64,000 nucleotides of DNA, taken from Microbacterium sp. CFH 31415 (GTDB lineage Bacteria > Actinomycetota > Actinomycetes > Actinomycetales > Microbacteriaceae). The stretch is taken from contig NZ_JAKYXC010000017.1 of NCBI RefSeq assembly GCF_022538185.1, positions 51,698 through 115,697 on the forward strand, in the 5' to 3' direction. Positions 44,244 through 52,523 of this stretch are shown here, in pieces (the first letter of the stretch is position 1; every line of letters starts with the position of its first letter). A model generated the notes under the pieces. That model had not been told where the DNA came from. It saw nothing but the letters and a program-made list of their open reading frames with translations, and searched no databases. The position numbers were made by a program, and so were the translations under genes.

Positions 44244-45326
44244 CTACACGGGTGAGGCCGCTCGCCACTCATCCTCGTGCCGCTCCCACCGGACCGCCTC
44301 CGCGGGCCGATCCAGCGTCCCGCGGAACCAGAAGGTCTCGTCGGGATTCCAGCCTGCGAGCACCGTCGCCCGTTCATCGTCGAGCTCGATCGGGCGCGTG
44401 GCCGTCGTCAGATAGCCGAGCACGGTCAGATGCACCGCGTCGGCTTCGACGGCGACGCTTCGCCAGTCCGGAATCGTCCACGCCCCCACCCGACCGGTCA
44501 CTCGGAACCAATCGTGACGGCGTGCCGCCGAAACGTCGAGCGGATGCCTCCGGCAGAGGTCCGCCCAGTCCTCGGGGCCCGTGATCTCGATCACTCGCGC
44601 CGGGTAAGCCTCGACGGGCGTTGCGACGGCGGAGTCGTCGCCGAAGGAGTCCTCTTCGAACCAGAGTCGCGCGGGTCCTTGCCGGCCGAGCGATCGGGTG
44701 GTGCGCACGAGGTCGTGTGGCGGAATCGACCACCATATCCCTGACCAGTTCGCGTTCGGGTCGGAGGCGCGCTCGCGGGCGGCATGCTCCTCGTCCTCCA
44801 TCGTGCGTCGGTGCCACTCGTTCAGCGACCCGGTGAGGTCGTCGGGTGCGCGTCCTGCGCCATCCCACGGCGCGGCCCACTGATCGTCGACAGCCACCGG
44901 GGTCGTCCACCACTGCGCGCCGGGCGACGCGGCGATGAGCTCAGCGATCGGCCGCAGCGCCTCGGATACCTCGGGGGTGGCCGCGAGCAGATCCTCACCG
45001 TCCGGCCGCTGCCAGTACATGGCGCGGTCGACACTGGCCCCGAGGGCCTCGCGCAACCGCTCTTGCGTGGGCAGCGGGAGCGTGACCGAGCGCAGCGCCG
45101 CGGCCGCCTCTCGCGGCCCTGCCGGCGGTGGCTCGGGCGCCGCACCGTCGCCGATCGTGAGGAGCGTGCCTCGGTCCGCGGGATCGGATGCCAGGTGCGC
45201 TGCCCAGAACAGCGCTGCCGAGGCATCCCTGCCCGCCTGCGTGTCGTCCGCGCACGCACGCGCGTACTCGAAGCACAGGCGGCGGCCGCGCGGTCCGGAG
45301 AGCAGCAGTTCGGCGTCGAAGGGCAT
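44244..45326 (-). CDS. hypothetical protein
   Basis: 360-residue cytosolic protein that I do not recognise. It is acidic, very rich in Trp (WWTTPVAVDDQW, WSGIWWSIPP, WFEEDSFGDD) and has no membrane helix, signal peptide or nucleotide motif. The N-terminus (LLSGPRGRRLCFEYAR) is followed by an Ala-rich helical part. The second half looks beta-rich. The ATG lies 6 nt after TACGGT, and GC-rich third positions support real coding. It stands between pfkA and the SNF2 gene on the same strand. Confidence 0.75.
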   Translation of the reverse strand: MPFDAELLLSGPRGRRLCFEYARACADDTQAGRDASAALFWAAHLASDPADRGTLLTIGDGAAPEPPPAGPREAAAALRSVTLPLPTQERLREALGASVDRAMYWQRPDGEDLLAATPEVSEALRPIAELIAASPGAQWWTTPVAVDDQWAAPWDGAGRAPDDLTGSLNEWHRRTMEDEEHAARERASDPNANWSGIWWSIPPHDLVRTTRSLGRQGPARLWFEEDSFGDDSAVATPVEAYPARVIEITGPEDWADLCRRHPLDVSAARRHDWFRVTGRVGAWTIPDWRSVAVEADAVHLTVLGYLTTATRPIELDDERATVLAGWNPDETFWFRGTLDRPAEAVRWERHEDEWRAASPV

Positions 45327-45416
45327 TCCGCCACCGTATCGGGCACAGCGAAGGCGCCCGCCGGCATGCAGCGGGACGGGCCTAACGGGAATCGAAGCCG
45401 GACCCGAACCCGACCC

Positions 45417-47570
45417 TCAGTCCGCGCCGAGCGCCTGACGTGTCAGGTGCATGAGCGCAGACAGCTGCACGGAGTCGCTCGACTGCGGGTCGACGGCCTC
45501 GCCGTCGAGCGCGCGGGCGGCGAGGCCCTGCTTCGAGTCGATGAGCTCGGCGATCTTCGTGTCGATCGTGTGCGCGGCGATGATCCGCCAGGCGGTCACG
45601 GGCTCATCCTGACCGATGCGGTGCACGCGGTCGATCGCCTGGGTCTGCTCGGCGGCCGTCCACGACAGCTCGGCGAGCACGACGTTCGACGACGCCTGCA
45701 TGTTGACGCCGACGCCCGCCGCGGTGAGCGAGCAGACCGCGATGCCGACGTCCGGGTCGCTGTTGAAGGCATCGATCGCCTGCTGCCGAGCGGTCGTAGC
45801 CTGGTCGCCGCGCAGTGACACGGTCTTGAGACCGGCTGCGGCGAAATGCGCCTCGGCGGCGTCCATCACGTCGATGTGCTTCGCGAAGAAGACCACCTTG
45901 CCCACCGAGCGCTGCAGCTGCACCGCGTAGTCGGCCGCGAGGAGCGCCTTGGCCTGACCGATCTTGCGCACCATCGTGAACACGTTCTCGGAACCCGTGC
46001 CGGCGGCCTTGGACTCCTCGAGCTCGTTCTGCGCGACGAGCCGCACGATGTCGCCGTCGACCTCGCCCGGGGCCAGGCCGCGGTCGCCGCGCGCCTCGAT
46101 GATGCGGCGGTAGCGGGCGGCGAGCCGCTCGCCGAGCTCGCGCTCGGCCTGGCGGATCGACCGGCCGTACTCGTCGTCGAGTTCGACGGGGAGGTCGGCG
46201 ATGAGCTTGTCGGGCAGGTCGGCCGCGACATCCTTCTTCTTCCGCCGCACGATGCCCATCGAGATCACGGCGTCGCGGGCCTCGGGGTAGAACGCCTTGT
46301 CGGCGGGGGTCAGCCCCGTCTCGTCGAGCTTCTCCATCAGCACCGGACCGGGCTTCTCACCTGTCGTCCAGCCGAGGAAGCGCCAGATCGCGTCGAAGTC
46401 CTCGACGTCGTTGATCAGCGGCGTTCCCGTGAGCGCCAGCAGCAGCGGGTTGCGCACCTGCTCGCGGATGCGCGAGGCGAGGGCGAGCACATTCTGCGAG
46501 CGCTGCGACGTGAGGTTCTTGATGAAGTGCGCCTCGTCGACGACCATGCCCTTGAGTCCGAGATCGCCGAGCCACGACAGGTGGCGGTCGAGGATCTCGT
46601 AGTTGACGATGAACACGTCGGCGAACGCGTCGATGTTCTCGCCGTCGCCGTGGATCACGGTCGCGCGGCGCTGCGGGGTCCAGCGCTCGACCTCGCGTGC
46701 CCAGTTCATCTTGACGACATTGGGGACGACGGCGAGCAGCGGGTAGGCATTGGCGACGGATGCTGCGAGCACCGACTCCGCCGTCTTGCCGAGGCCCGGC
46801 TCGTCGGCGAGCAGGAAGCTGCGGTGCCCGTGGCGCACGGCCTCGAGGAACCGCGACTGGTGCGGCATGACCTCGAGGTTCTTCGGCGACAGGCGGTCGA
46901 ACTCGGGGACGGGCGGCAGGTCCATCGTCGCGCTTCCGCCGCCGGCGCCGGTCTCGAAGGCCTTGTAGAGCGGGCCCATGAGCTCCCAGCCGTCCAGACG
47001 GCGGCGCGGGGTCTCCTTCGGCGCACGGGCAGTGAGGTCGGGGGCAAGGAACGGGTTCGCCTCGCGGCGCGCCTCGACCTGCGGCGGGACGACCTGGCGC
47101 TCGGCGAGCGCTGCGGGCACCACCGTTGCGGCGACAGGGGCGACGTCGGTGATGATGAGCTCGTCGGGCGGCAGCTCGGCCCCGGACTCGAGCAGCCAGT
47201 CGCGCCGCATGCGGCGTGCGACGGGCGACGTGGCCTGGTCGACCTCGAGCAGCTGGATGAGCGACGTGTCGCGCGCTGCGGTCTTGGCGAGGATGGTCGC
47301 CACCCCGTCGAGCCGCTTGAGCAGCTCGGCGCGGGCGGCGTCGGTCACCGAGGTGTCGGACTTCACTCGGGCGCGCTCCTCGCGCACCAGGAACGCGATC
47401 ACCTGGAACTTGACGCGGTTGGTCGGCCCGAGCTTGCCTCGCTGGGCCTTGGCCTCGACCTCGCGCACCTTGCGGGCGAGGATCGGGATGATGGGCGCCT
47501 CGTCATCGCGACGCGAGGAAGACGACTTCCGGCGTCGCTGAGACGTCTGGGCGGGTGCCGTGGGCGGCAT
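45417..47570 (-). CDS. SNF2-family DEAD/DEAH-box helicase
   Basis: DNA-dependent ATPase of 717 residues. A charged N-terminal region of about 230 residues comes first. Walker A then reads ADEPGLGKTAES near residue 255, the DEAH box VVDEAHFIKN near 335, TGTPLIND follows, and motif VI is DRVHRIGQ in the helicase C domain. It resembles the small SWI/SNF-like helicases of actinobacteria, with a role in repair or chromatin not established. The ATG at 47570 has a strong AGGAGGAGC directly upstream. A TAGACT -10 at 47750-47755 predicts a leader of about 175 nt; the 200-bp gap holds nothing else I can identify. Confidence 0.9.
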   Translation of the reverse strand: MPPTAPAQTSQRRRKSSSSRRDDEAPIIPILARKVREVEAKAQRGKLGPTNRVKFQVIAFLVREERARVKSDTSVTDAARAELLKRLDGVATILAKTAARDTSLIQLLEVDQATSPVARRMRRDWLLESGAELPPDELIITDVAPVAATVVPAALAERQVVPPQVEARREANPFLAPDLTARAPKETPRRRLDGWELMGPLYKAFETGAGGGSATMDLPPVPEFDRLSPKNLEVMPHQSRFLEAVRHGHRSFLLADEPGLGKTAESVLAASVANAYPLLAVVPNVVKMNWAREVERWTPQRRATVIHGDGENIDAFADVFIVNYEILDRHLSWLGDLGLKGMVVDEAHFIKNLTSQRSQNVLALASRIREQVRNPLLLALTGTPLINDVEDFDAIWRFLGWTTGEKPGPVLMEKLDETGLTPADKAFYPEARDAVISMGIVRRKKKDVAADLPDKLIADLPVELDDEYGRSIRQAERELGERLAARYRRIIEARGDRGLAPGEVDGDIVRLVAQNELEESKAAGTGSENVFTMVRKIGQAKALLAADYAVQLQRSVGKVVFFAKHIDVMDAAEAHFAAAGLKTVSLRGDQATTARQQAIDAFNSDPDVGIAVCSLTAAGVGVNMQASSNVVLAELSWTAAEQTQAIDRVHRIGQDEPVTAWRIIAAHTIDTKIAELIDSKQGLAARALDGEAVDPQSSDSVQLSALMHLTRQALGAD

Positions 47571-47770
47571 GCTCCTCCTGAGCGTGAGTGCCGGGGATGC
47601 CGGCGATGATCGGTGCGAGACCGAAGTTCTGCGATGCTCCCGCGGGCGGCGCAAGCGCCGTCGCGAACGCGGGACGGGTGGTTCTCGCCGACGGCCACGG
47701 GCACTCGCTTCAGCGAGCTGTGGCGTCCCCAGCGGATTCCCTGCGGCCCAGTCTAGCGGAATCGGGGGTC

Positions 47771-48421
47771 TCAGCCCCAGAGCGTGTCGACGATGTCTTC
47801 GGTGTAGCCGTCGGGGTGGAAGTTGATCCACGCCGTCGACACCCAGCCACCACCGCCGACGTAGTGCGTCTCGCCGCTGGTGTACTCCTCGTCGTCGAGC
47901 GTCACACCCTTCTGCTCCATCGAGCAGATGGTGCCGTCGCCGAGCGTGGTGCAGTCGAACCCGCCGGAGCGGAGCTGCTCGTCGACGAACGCCGTCTGGT
48001 CGGCGTCGACGGCGGTCACGTTGGTGGCGAGGCCGAACTCGCTCGGCTGGCCCCACGAGCAGCGCAGCGTGGGAAGCCCGCTGTCGATGACTTCGAGCAG
48101 GTCGACGTCCTGCGTCGAGAGCATCGTGACGCCGGGGTCGTTCAGCGGCGGGTTCTCGTCCTCGAGTGTCGCGAGCATCCCCGCCGAGTAGATCTCCTCG
48201 CACGTGGCCGGAACGACGAACGCGGCAGTGGTGGGAGTAGGCGTGGCAGTGGGAGTGACCGTCGGGGTCGCCGTCGCTGTCGTGGTCGGCGTCGCCGAAG
48301 AGGTCGGCGACGCCGACGGCTCGGGCTCGGGCCGGCAGCCCACGAGCGACGCCGCGATGGCGATCAGCGCGACGGCTCCGACCAGCGTGCGGCTCGCGTC
48401 TCGGCGACGGCCCTGCGACAT
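47771..48421 (-). CDS. secreted lipoprotein with a Thr/Pro linker
   Basis: 216-residue predicted lipoprotein. The signal sequence ends in the lipobox LVGC near residue 29. A Thr/Pro/Ala linker of about 38 residues (ATPTVTPTATPTPTT) follows, then a globular domain with four cysteines (TCEEIY, RCSW, DCTT, ICSM) that could form two disulfides. It resembles DUF3558-like surface proteins, but I am not sure of the family. The ATG has AGGGGG upstream and a TAGGGT -10 about 35 nt before the start. Confidence 0.8.
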   Translation of the reverse strand: MSQGRRRDASRTLVGAVALIAIAASLVGCRPEPEPSASPTSSATPTTTATATPTVTPTATPTPTTAAFVVPATCEEIYSAGMLATLEDENPPLNDPGVTMLSTQDVDLLEVIDSGLPTLRCSWGQPSEFGLATNVTAVDADQTAFVDEQLRSGGFDCTTLGDGTICSMEQKGVTLDDEEYTSGETHYVGGGGWVSTAWINFHPDGYTEDIVDTLWG

Positions 48422-48585
48422 GACATCCCCCTGGATCCTCTGTGGTGCGCCTTCGACCCTACGCCGTGACGAGCCGTCAGTGTGTCGGCGCACGCCGCGA
48501 ACGCGCGCGCCGCACACGCCGCGCCGCCACACGCGCACGGCGAGCGCACCACCGCATCCGCTCCCGGTGGAAGGGGGCTCCGGCC
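48422..48585. other. gap before the lipoprotein gene
   Basis: 164 bp with the lipoprotein promoter (TAGGGT on the minus strand near 48455) and a GC-rich CG-repeat region further right. No gene is seen. Confidence 0.4.
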
Positions 48586-49485
48586 TCAGCGCTTCCCCGC
48601 CGACGCGCTCTGCCACTCCGACAGGGTGTGCGGGTCGTCGGTGACGATGCCGTCGACGCCGAGCGCGGTGACAGCGTCCCACTGGGCGTCCTTGTTCAGC
48701 GTGTACACCACCACCCGGGTGCCCTCGGCATGGAGCGCATCGACGACCTCGGGGCGGGCGAGCACCGCCCTTCGGTCGACGATGATTCCCCGGGCACCGG
48801 CCTGCTGGGTCGCGGTCACGACGTCCTTCGGCAGGTGCTTGAGGATGAGCAGTCGCGGCACGACGTCGGAGGCCGCGGCCGACAGGGCCAGGCTGCGCGC
48901 GTCGAAGCTCGCGATCGCGACGCGCGACGCGAGGTCGCGAGAGGTCACCTCGGCCAGTGCGCGGCCGGCGGCCGCGGCATCCCACTCCCCCTTCAACTCG
49001 ATGATGGCGCGACCCCCGGACTGCGCGAGCAGGTCGAGGAACTCGACCAGCGTCGGCACGCGCGTGCCGGCGAAGCTCGGATCGAACCACGACCCCGCGT
49101 CGAGCGCGCGCACCTCGGCGAGGGTGAGGGAGTCGAGGCGTCCGGTGCCGTTCGTCGTGCGGTCCACTCTGGCGTCGTGCATCAGCACCGGATGCCCGTC
49201 AGCCGTGAGCGCGACGTCGACCTCGACGTACTCGAACCCGCCCGCGAGCGCGGCGGAGACGGCGGCCAGCGTGTTCTCGGGCGCCGTCGCGCCGCCGCCG
49301 CGGTGGCTCGCGATGAACGCGGCATCGCCCGGGGTTCGTGGATCGCCGAGCAGTTCGGTCGCGCTGACTCTGGCGGGACTCGCGCCGAGGAAGGCGATCA
49401 CAAGGCTCGCGACAGCGAGCACGCACACGACGAGCAGGGCGTGGATCCGGTCGCGTGGGCGATCGGAAGCCGCGGAGTAGGGCAT
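48586..49485 (-). CDS. glycerophosphodiester phosphodiesterase, membrane-anchored
   Basis: Hydrolyses glycerophosphodiesters to glycerol 3-phosphate and an alcohol. The 299-residue protein has one N-terminal membrane helix (LLVVCVLAVASLVIAFLGA), so the catalytic domain should be outside the cell. The GDPD motifs are complete: IASHRGGGATAPENT, EYVEVDVALTADGHPVLMHD and AIIELKG near residue 160. TRVVVYTLNK and GVDGIVTDDP follow. It may recover phosphate from lipids or teichoic acids. A GTTAC direct repeat lies upstream at 49553-49568. Confidence 0.92.
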   Translation of the reverse strand: MPYSAASDRPRDRIHALLVVCVLAVASLVIAFLGASPARVSATELLGDPRTPGDAAFIASHRGGGATAPENTLAAVSAALAGGFEYVEVDVALTADGHPVLMHDARVDRTTNGTGRLDSLTLAEVRALDAGSWFDPSFAGTRVPTLVEFLDLLAQSGGRAIIELKGEWDAAAAGRALAEVTSRDLASRVAIASFDARSLALSAAASDVVPRLLILKHLPKDVVTATQQAGARGIIVDRRAVLARPEVVDALHAEGTRVVVYTLNKDAQWDAVTALGVDGIVTDDPHTLSEWQSASAGKR

Positions 49486-49552
49486 CGGGCATGTCCTCCG
49501 GGTCTTTCACCACGTCTCCGTCGACGTGGGTGCGGACCACTCTACATGCGCC

Positions 49553-49568
49553 GTTACCTTTTCGTTAC
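49553..49568 (-). promoter_or_regulatory. MtrA-like direct repeat
   Basis: On the minus strand GTAACGAAAAGGTAAC, two GTAAC units with an 11-bp period, about 70 bp before the GDPD start. It overlaps the coaBC stop codon. GTAAC direct repeats resemble MtrA sites of actinomycetes; binding is inference. Confidence 0.35.
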
Positions 49569-50794
49569 TTAGTTTTCGCGCGGGTTCTCCGCACGGCGTC
49601 CCAGAGGGCGTCGGCGACCTCGCGCTTCGAGCCGCGTGCGTCGGCGATGACCTCGCCGCCCGCACCGAGCAGCACTACTTCGTTGTCGTCGGACTCGAAT
49701 CCCCGCGACCACCCGACGTGGTTGACAGCGAGCAGATCGGCGCCCTTGCGTGCCGCCTTGCGGCGTCCGCGGTCGAGCAGCGTCTCGCCGTCGCTCGGCG
49801 TCTCGGCCGCGAAGCCGACCACCGTCTGACCGTCGCGGCGCGCGCGCACGAGACCCGCCAGGATGTCGTCGTTCTCGATCAGGTGCAGCGTGATCCCCGG
49901 GCCCGTGGCCGCTTCCTTCGCCAGCTTCGCGTCGGACACCTCCGCCACGCGGTAGTCGGCGACCGCCGCGGCCATGACGATCACGTCGGCGCCGGGTGCG
50001 GCATCCGTCACCGCATCCCGGAGTTCGATCGCGGTTCCCGAGCGCAGGACCGTCAGACGAGGATGAGCGGATGCCTCGGCCAGCACGCCCTCGTCGACGT
50101 GGGCGGCGATGAGCACGACGTCAGCACCGCGGTCGGCGGCCGAGAGCGCGACGGCGACCCCCTGCTTGCCGCTCGAACGATTGCCGATGAAGCGCACGGG
50201 ATCGATCGGCTCGCGCGTGCCGCCCGCGGTGACGACCACGCGCAGGCCGGTGAGGTCACCGGTCGGTGCGGCGACGGCGGCGAGCGCCTGCTCGAAGATC
50301 TGCTCGGGCTCCGACATGCGTCCCGGCCCGCTGTCGCCGCCGGTGAGCTCGCCGTCGGCGGGTCCGACCATGAGCACGCCCCGCGACCGCAGCGTGGCGA
50401 TGTTCGCGACCGTCGCGGGGTGCCGCCACATCTCGGTGTGCATCGCCGGTGCCACGACGACCGGTGCCGTGGTCGCGAGTAGGGTCGTTCCCAGGAGATC
50501 ATCCGCCAGGCCGGTGGCCATCTTCGCCAGGGTGTTCGCGGTGGCGGGCGCCACGATCACGAGATCGGCCGACTGGCCGAGCGCGACGTGGCGGACGCGC
50601 GCGACGTCATCGTGGACGGAGGTCGTCACGGGGTGACGGCTGATCGCCTCCCACGTCGGCAGTCCGACGAAGCGCACGGCATCGTCGGTCGGCACGACGT
50701 GCACCTCATGGCCCTCCTTCACGAGGAGGCGCACGAGGTGCACCGTCTTGTAGGCGGCGATCCCGCCCGTGACTCCGACGACGACGAACACCAT
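49565..50794 (-). CDS. coaBC: bifunctional phosphopantothenoylcysteine decarboxylase/phosphopantothenate--cysteine ligase
   Basis: Two consecutive steps of coenzyme A synthesis in one 409-residue protein. The N-terminal flavoprotein domain shows GVTGGIAAYKTVHLVRLL, VIVAPATANTLAKMATGLADD (first part VIVAPATANTLAKMA) and the actinobacterial PAMHTEMW. The substrate-clamp segment reads ELTGGDSGPGRM, without the Cys of the E. coli enzyme. The ligase domain from about residue 190 has TAGGTREPIDPVRFIGNRSSG, AAAVADYR and NHVGWSRGFESDDNEV. The stop is TAA, rare here. It is divergent from the NRDE gene with 48 bp between. Confidence 0.95.
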   Translation of the reverse strand: MVFVVVGVTGGIAAYKTVHLVRLLVKEGHEVHVVPTDDAVRFVGLPTWEAISRHPVTTSVHDDVARVRHVALGQSADLVIVAPATANTLAKMATGLADDLLGTTLLATTAPVVVAPAMHTEMWRHPATVANIATLRSRGVLMVGPADGELTGGDSGPGRMSEPEQIFEQALAAVAAPTGDLTGLRVVVTAGGTREPIDPVRFIGNRSSGKQGVAVALSAADRGADVVLIAAHVDEGVLAEASAHPRLTVLRSGTAIELRDAVTDAAPGADVIVMAAAVADYRVAEVSDAKLAKEAATGPGITLHLIENDDILAGLVRARRDGQTVVGFAAETPSDGETLLDRGRRKAARKGADLLAVNHVGWSRGFESDDNEVVLLGAGGEVIADARGSKREVADALWDAVRRTRAKTK

Positions 50795-50842
50795 CCGATC
50801 TTGGCACGACCTCGATCCCCGCAGACAGGAGAAGCCCGCGCG

Positions 50843-51556
50843 ATGTGCACCGTGGTCATCCGCGTTCCCGATTCTGCCGACGAGCCGACGCGCGTGCTGG
50901 CGATCCGCGACGAGGATCCCGAGCGCCCCTGGAACGCTCTCGGCCCCTGGTGGCCCGAGAGCGAGGGCGTCGTGGGTGTGCGCGATGCGCGCGCCGGCGG
51001 CGCGTGGCTGGCGGCGGATCCGGAGACGCGGCGGCTGTCGGTGCTGCTGAACCGTGCGGATGTCGCGACCCGGCCGGAGTCGGAGCTCATCTCGCGCGGC
51101 GGCATCGTGCTCGAGTCGGTGCTCGACCGATCGCCCGAGGGCGAGCCGCCGACCCACGGCTTCAACCTCGTCGAGGTGCGGGCCGGCGGCTCGCGCGTGC
51201 TGACCTGGGACGGCGACGTGCTGCGCACGACCGACCTCGCACCGGGCACGCACATGATCGCCCACGACGACGTCGACGACCCCGCGACCCCGCGCATCGC
51301 GCGCTGGCTCGACGACTTCCGGGCCGCGCCCGCCGGCGGCGGAGAGCGGTGGTGGGATGCCTGGCTCGGCGTGCTCCGGCGTTCGGCCGAGCTCGAGCCG
51401 ACGGACGATCGCGCGATCATCCGCGACAACCGGCCGCTCGGCTACCCGACGCTCTCGCTGCTGGCGTGCGTCGCGTCGGTGTCGCCGGACGGTCTCGAGG
51501 TCGCCTACGGCGAACTGGCCGAGCCCGGTCACTGGGACGAGCTCGACCTGGCCTGA
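50843..51556 (+). CDS. NRDE/TANGO2-like protein
   Basis: 237-residue protein of the NRDE (DUF833) family, with an Ntn-hydrolase-like beginning: MCTVVIR places a Cys at position 2 as possible nucleophile. The name-giving motif reads IRDED rather than NRDE. LLNRADVATRPESELISRGG and THGFNLVEVRAGG follow the family pattern. Biochemical function is unknown; relatives link to haem or lipid handling in eukaryotes. The ATG at 50843 has AGGAGAAG about 8 nt upstream. Confidence 0.85.
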   Translation: MCTVVIRVPDSADEPTRVLAIRDEDPERPWNALGPWWPESEGVVGVRDARAGGAWLAADPETRRLSVLLNRADVATRPESELISRGGIVLESVLDRSPEGEPPTHGFNLVEVRAGGSRVLTWDGDVLRTTDLAPGTHMIAHDDVDDPATPRIARWLDDFRAAPAGGGERWWDAWLGVLRRSAELEPTDDRAIIRDNRPLGYPTLSLLACVASVSPDGLEVAYGELAEPGHWDELDLA

Positions 51557-51577
51557 GCGCGCGTACGCTGCGGGCTT

Positions 51578-51642
51578 CGCGCGGCCGAAACCTGCACGCG
51601 CGGCCGTCAGCGGCGGGCGCGGATGCAGATTTCGAGAGCGCG
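51578..51642. repeat. REP-like palindrome
   Basis: 65-bp imperfect palindrome between converging genes. The outer arms CGCGCGGCCGAAACCTGCA (51578-51596) and TGCAGATTTCGAGAGCGCG (51624-51642) match at 15 of 19 positions. The centre pairs again as CGCGCGGCCG with CGGCGGGCGCG around TCAG. It could also act as a bidirectional terminator. Confidence 0.7.
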
Positions 51643-51659
51643 GACGAACCCGCCCGCGG

Positions 51660-52523
51660 TCAGATCAGGCTCTTGGTGTGCCAGACCGTCTTCGTCTCGG
51701 TGAACGCGGCGATGCGCTCGAGGCTCGGGGACGCGGCATCCTTCCCCTGCTCGGGCGGGAGCACCCGCGTGAGCGTCTCGGCGGCCGCGATCTGGAGGTC
51801 GATCCAGTCGAGGTCGCCGGCGCCGACCAGGTCGAGGCCATGCACGTCGGGGTGCGACGCGAGCCACGGCGCGATCTCGGCGGGCGATCCCGTGAGCACG
51901 TTGACCACTCCGCCGGGCACGTCGCTCGTCGCGAGCACCTCGGCGAGGCTGATCGCCGACAGCGGGAAGCGCTGGGATGCGATGACGACGACCGAGTTGC
52001 CCGATACGAGCGCGGGCGCGATGGCCGACACGAGCCCGACGAGCGCGGTGTCCTGCGGCGCGACGACCGCGACGACGCCGGTGGGCTCGGGCACCGAGAT
52101 GTTGAAGTACGGCCCGGCGACCGGGTTGCCGTTGCCGGCGACCTGGCCGAACTTGTCGCACCAGCCGGCGTACCAGACCCAGCGATCGATCGCCTCGTCG
52201 ACCTCGGCGGTGGCGCCGGCCGACGAGACGCCGGTCTGCTGCACGATCTCGTCGGTGAACTGCGCCTTGCGGCCCTCGAGGATCTCGGCGACGCGGTACA
52301 GCACCTGGCCGCGGTTGTAGGCGGTCGCTCCCGACCAGCCCTTCACCGCCCCTCGGGCGGCGGTGACGGCGTCGCGGGCGTCCTTGCGCGACGCGAGCGC
52401 GGCGTTCGCGAGGAAGTCGCCCTTGGCCGAGGCGACCTCGTAGGTGCGCCCCGACTCGCTGCGCGGGAAGGCGCCGCCGATGTAGAGCTTGTACGTCTTC
52501 GGCACGGTCAGTCGCTTGGTCAT
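51660..52523 (-). CDS. truncated aldehyde dehydrogenase-like subunit
   Basis: 287-residue protein aligned with only the first part of aldehyde dehydrogenases: YKLYIGGAFPRSESGRT, then EPTGVVAVVAPQDTALVGLV and PALVSGNSVVVIASQ. The glutamate motif LELGGK and the catalytic Cys region are missing, so it should not be an active dehydrogenase. Its ATG overlaps the stop of the full-length enzyme (ATGA). Together the two add up to about 767 residues, laid out as full ALDH plus truncated ALDH like ALDH16 proteins. Codon usage is normal, and the end is not frayed, so this is probably not a pseudogene. Confidence 0.85.
   Translation of the reverse strand: MTKRLTVPKTYKLYIGGAFPRSESGRTYEVASAKGDFLANAALASRKDARDAVTAARGAVKGWSGATAYNRGQVLYRVAEILEGRKAQFTDEIVQQTGVSSAGATAEVDEAIDRWVWYAGWCDKFGQVAGNGNPVAGPYFNISVPEPTGVVAVVAPQDTALVGLVSAIAPALVSGNSVVVIASQRFPLSAISLAEVLATSDVPGGVVNVLTGSPAEIAPWLASHPDVHGLDLVGAGDLDWIDLQIAAAETLTRVLPPEQGKDAASPSLERIAAFTETKTVWHTKSLI

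Noticed and set aside
45380..45416. TTCGATTCC on the minus strand, like a tRNA T-arm
   Set aside because: No acceptor, D or anticodon stem could be folded around it; it lies in the gap before the SNF2 gene stop.
51660..52523. Pseudogene reading of the short aldehyde dehydrogenase
   Set aside because: It has a clean ATGA-coupled start, normal codon usage and a size matching the second domain of ALDH16. The missing catalytic part is therefore probably ancestral.
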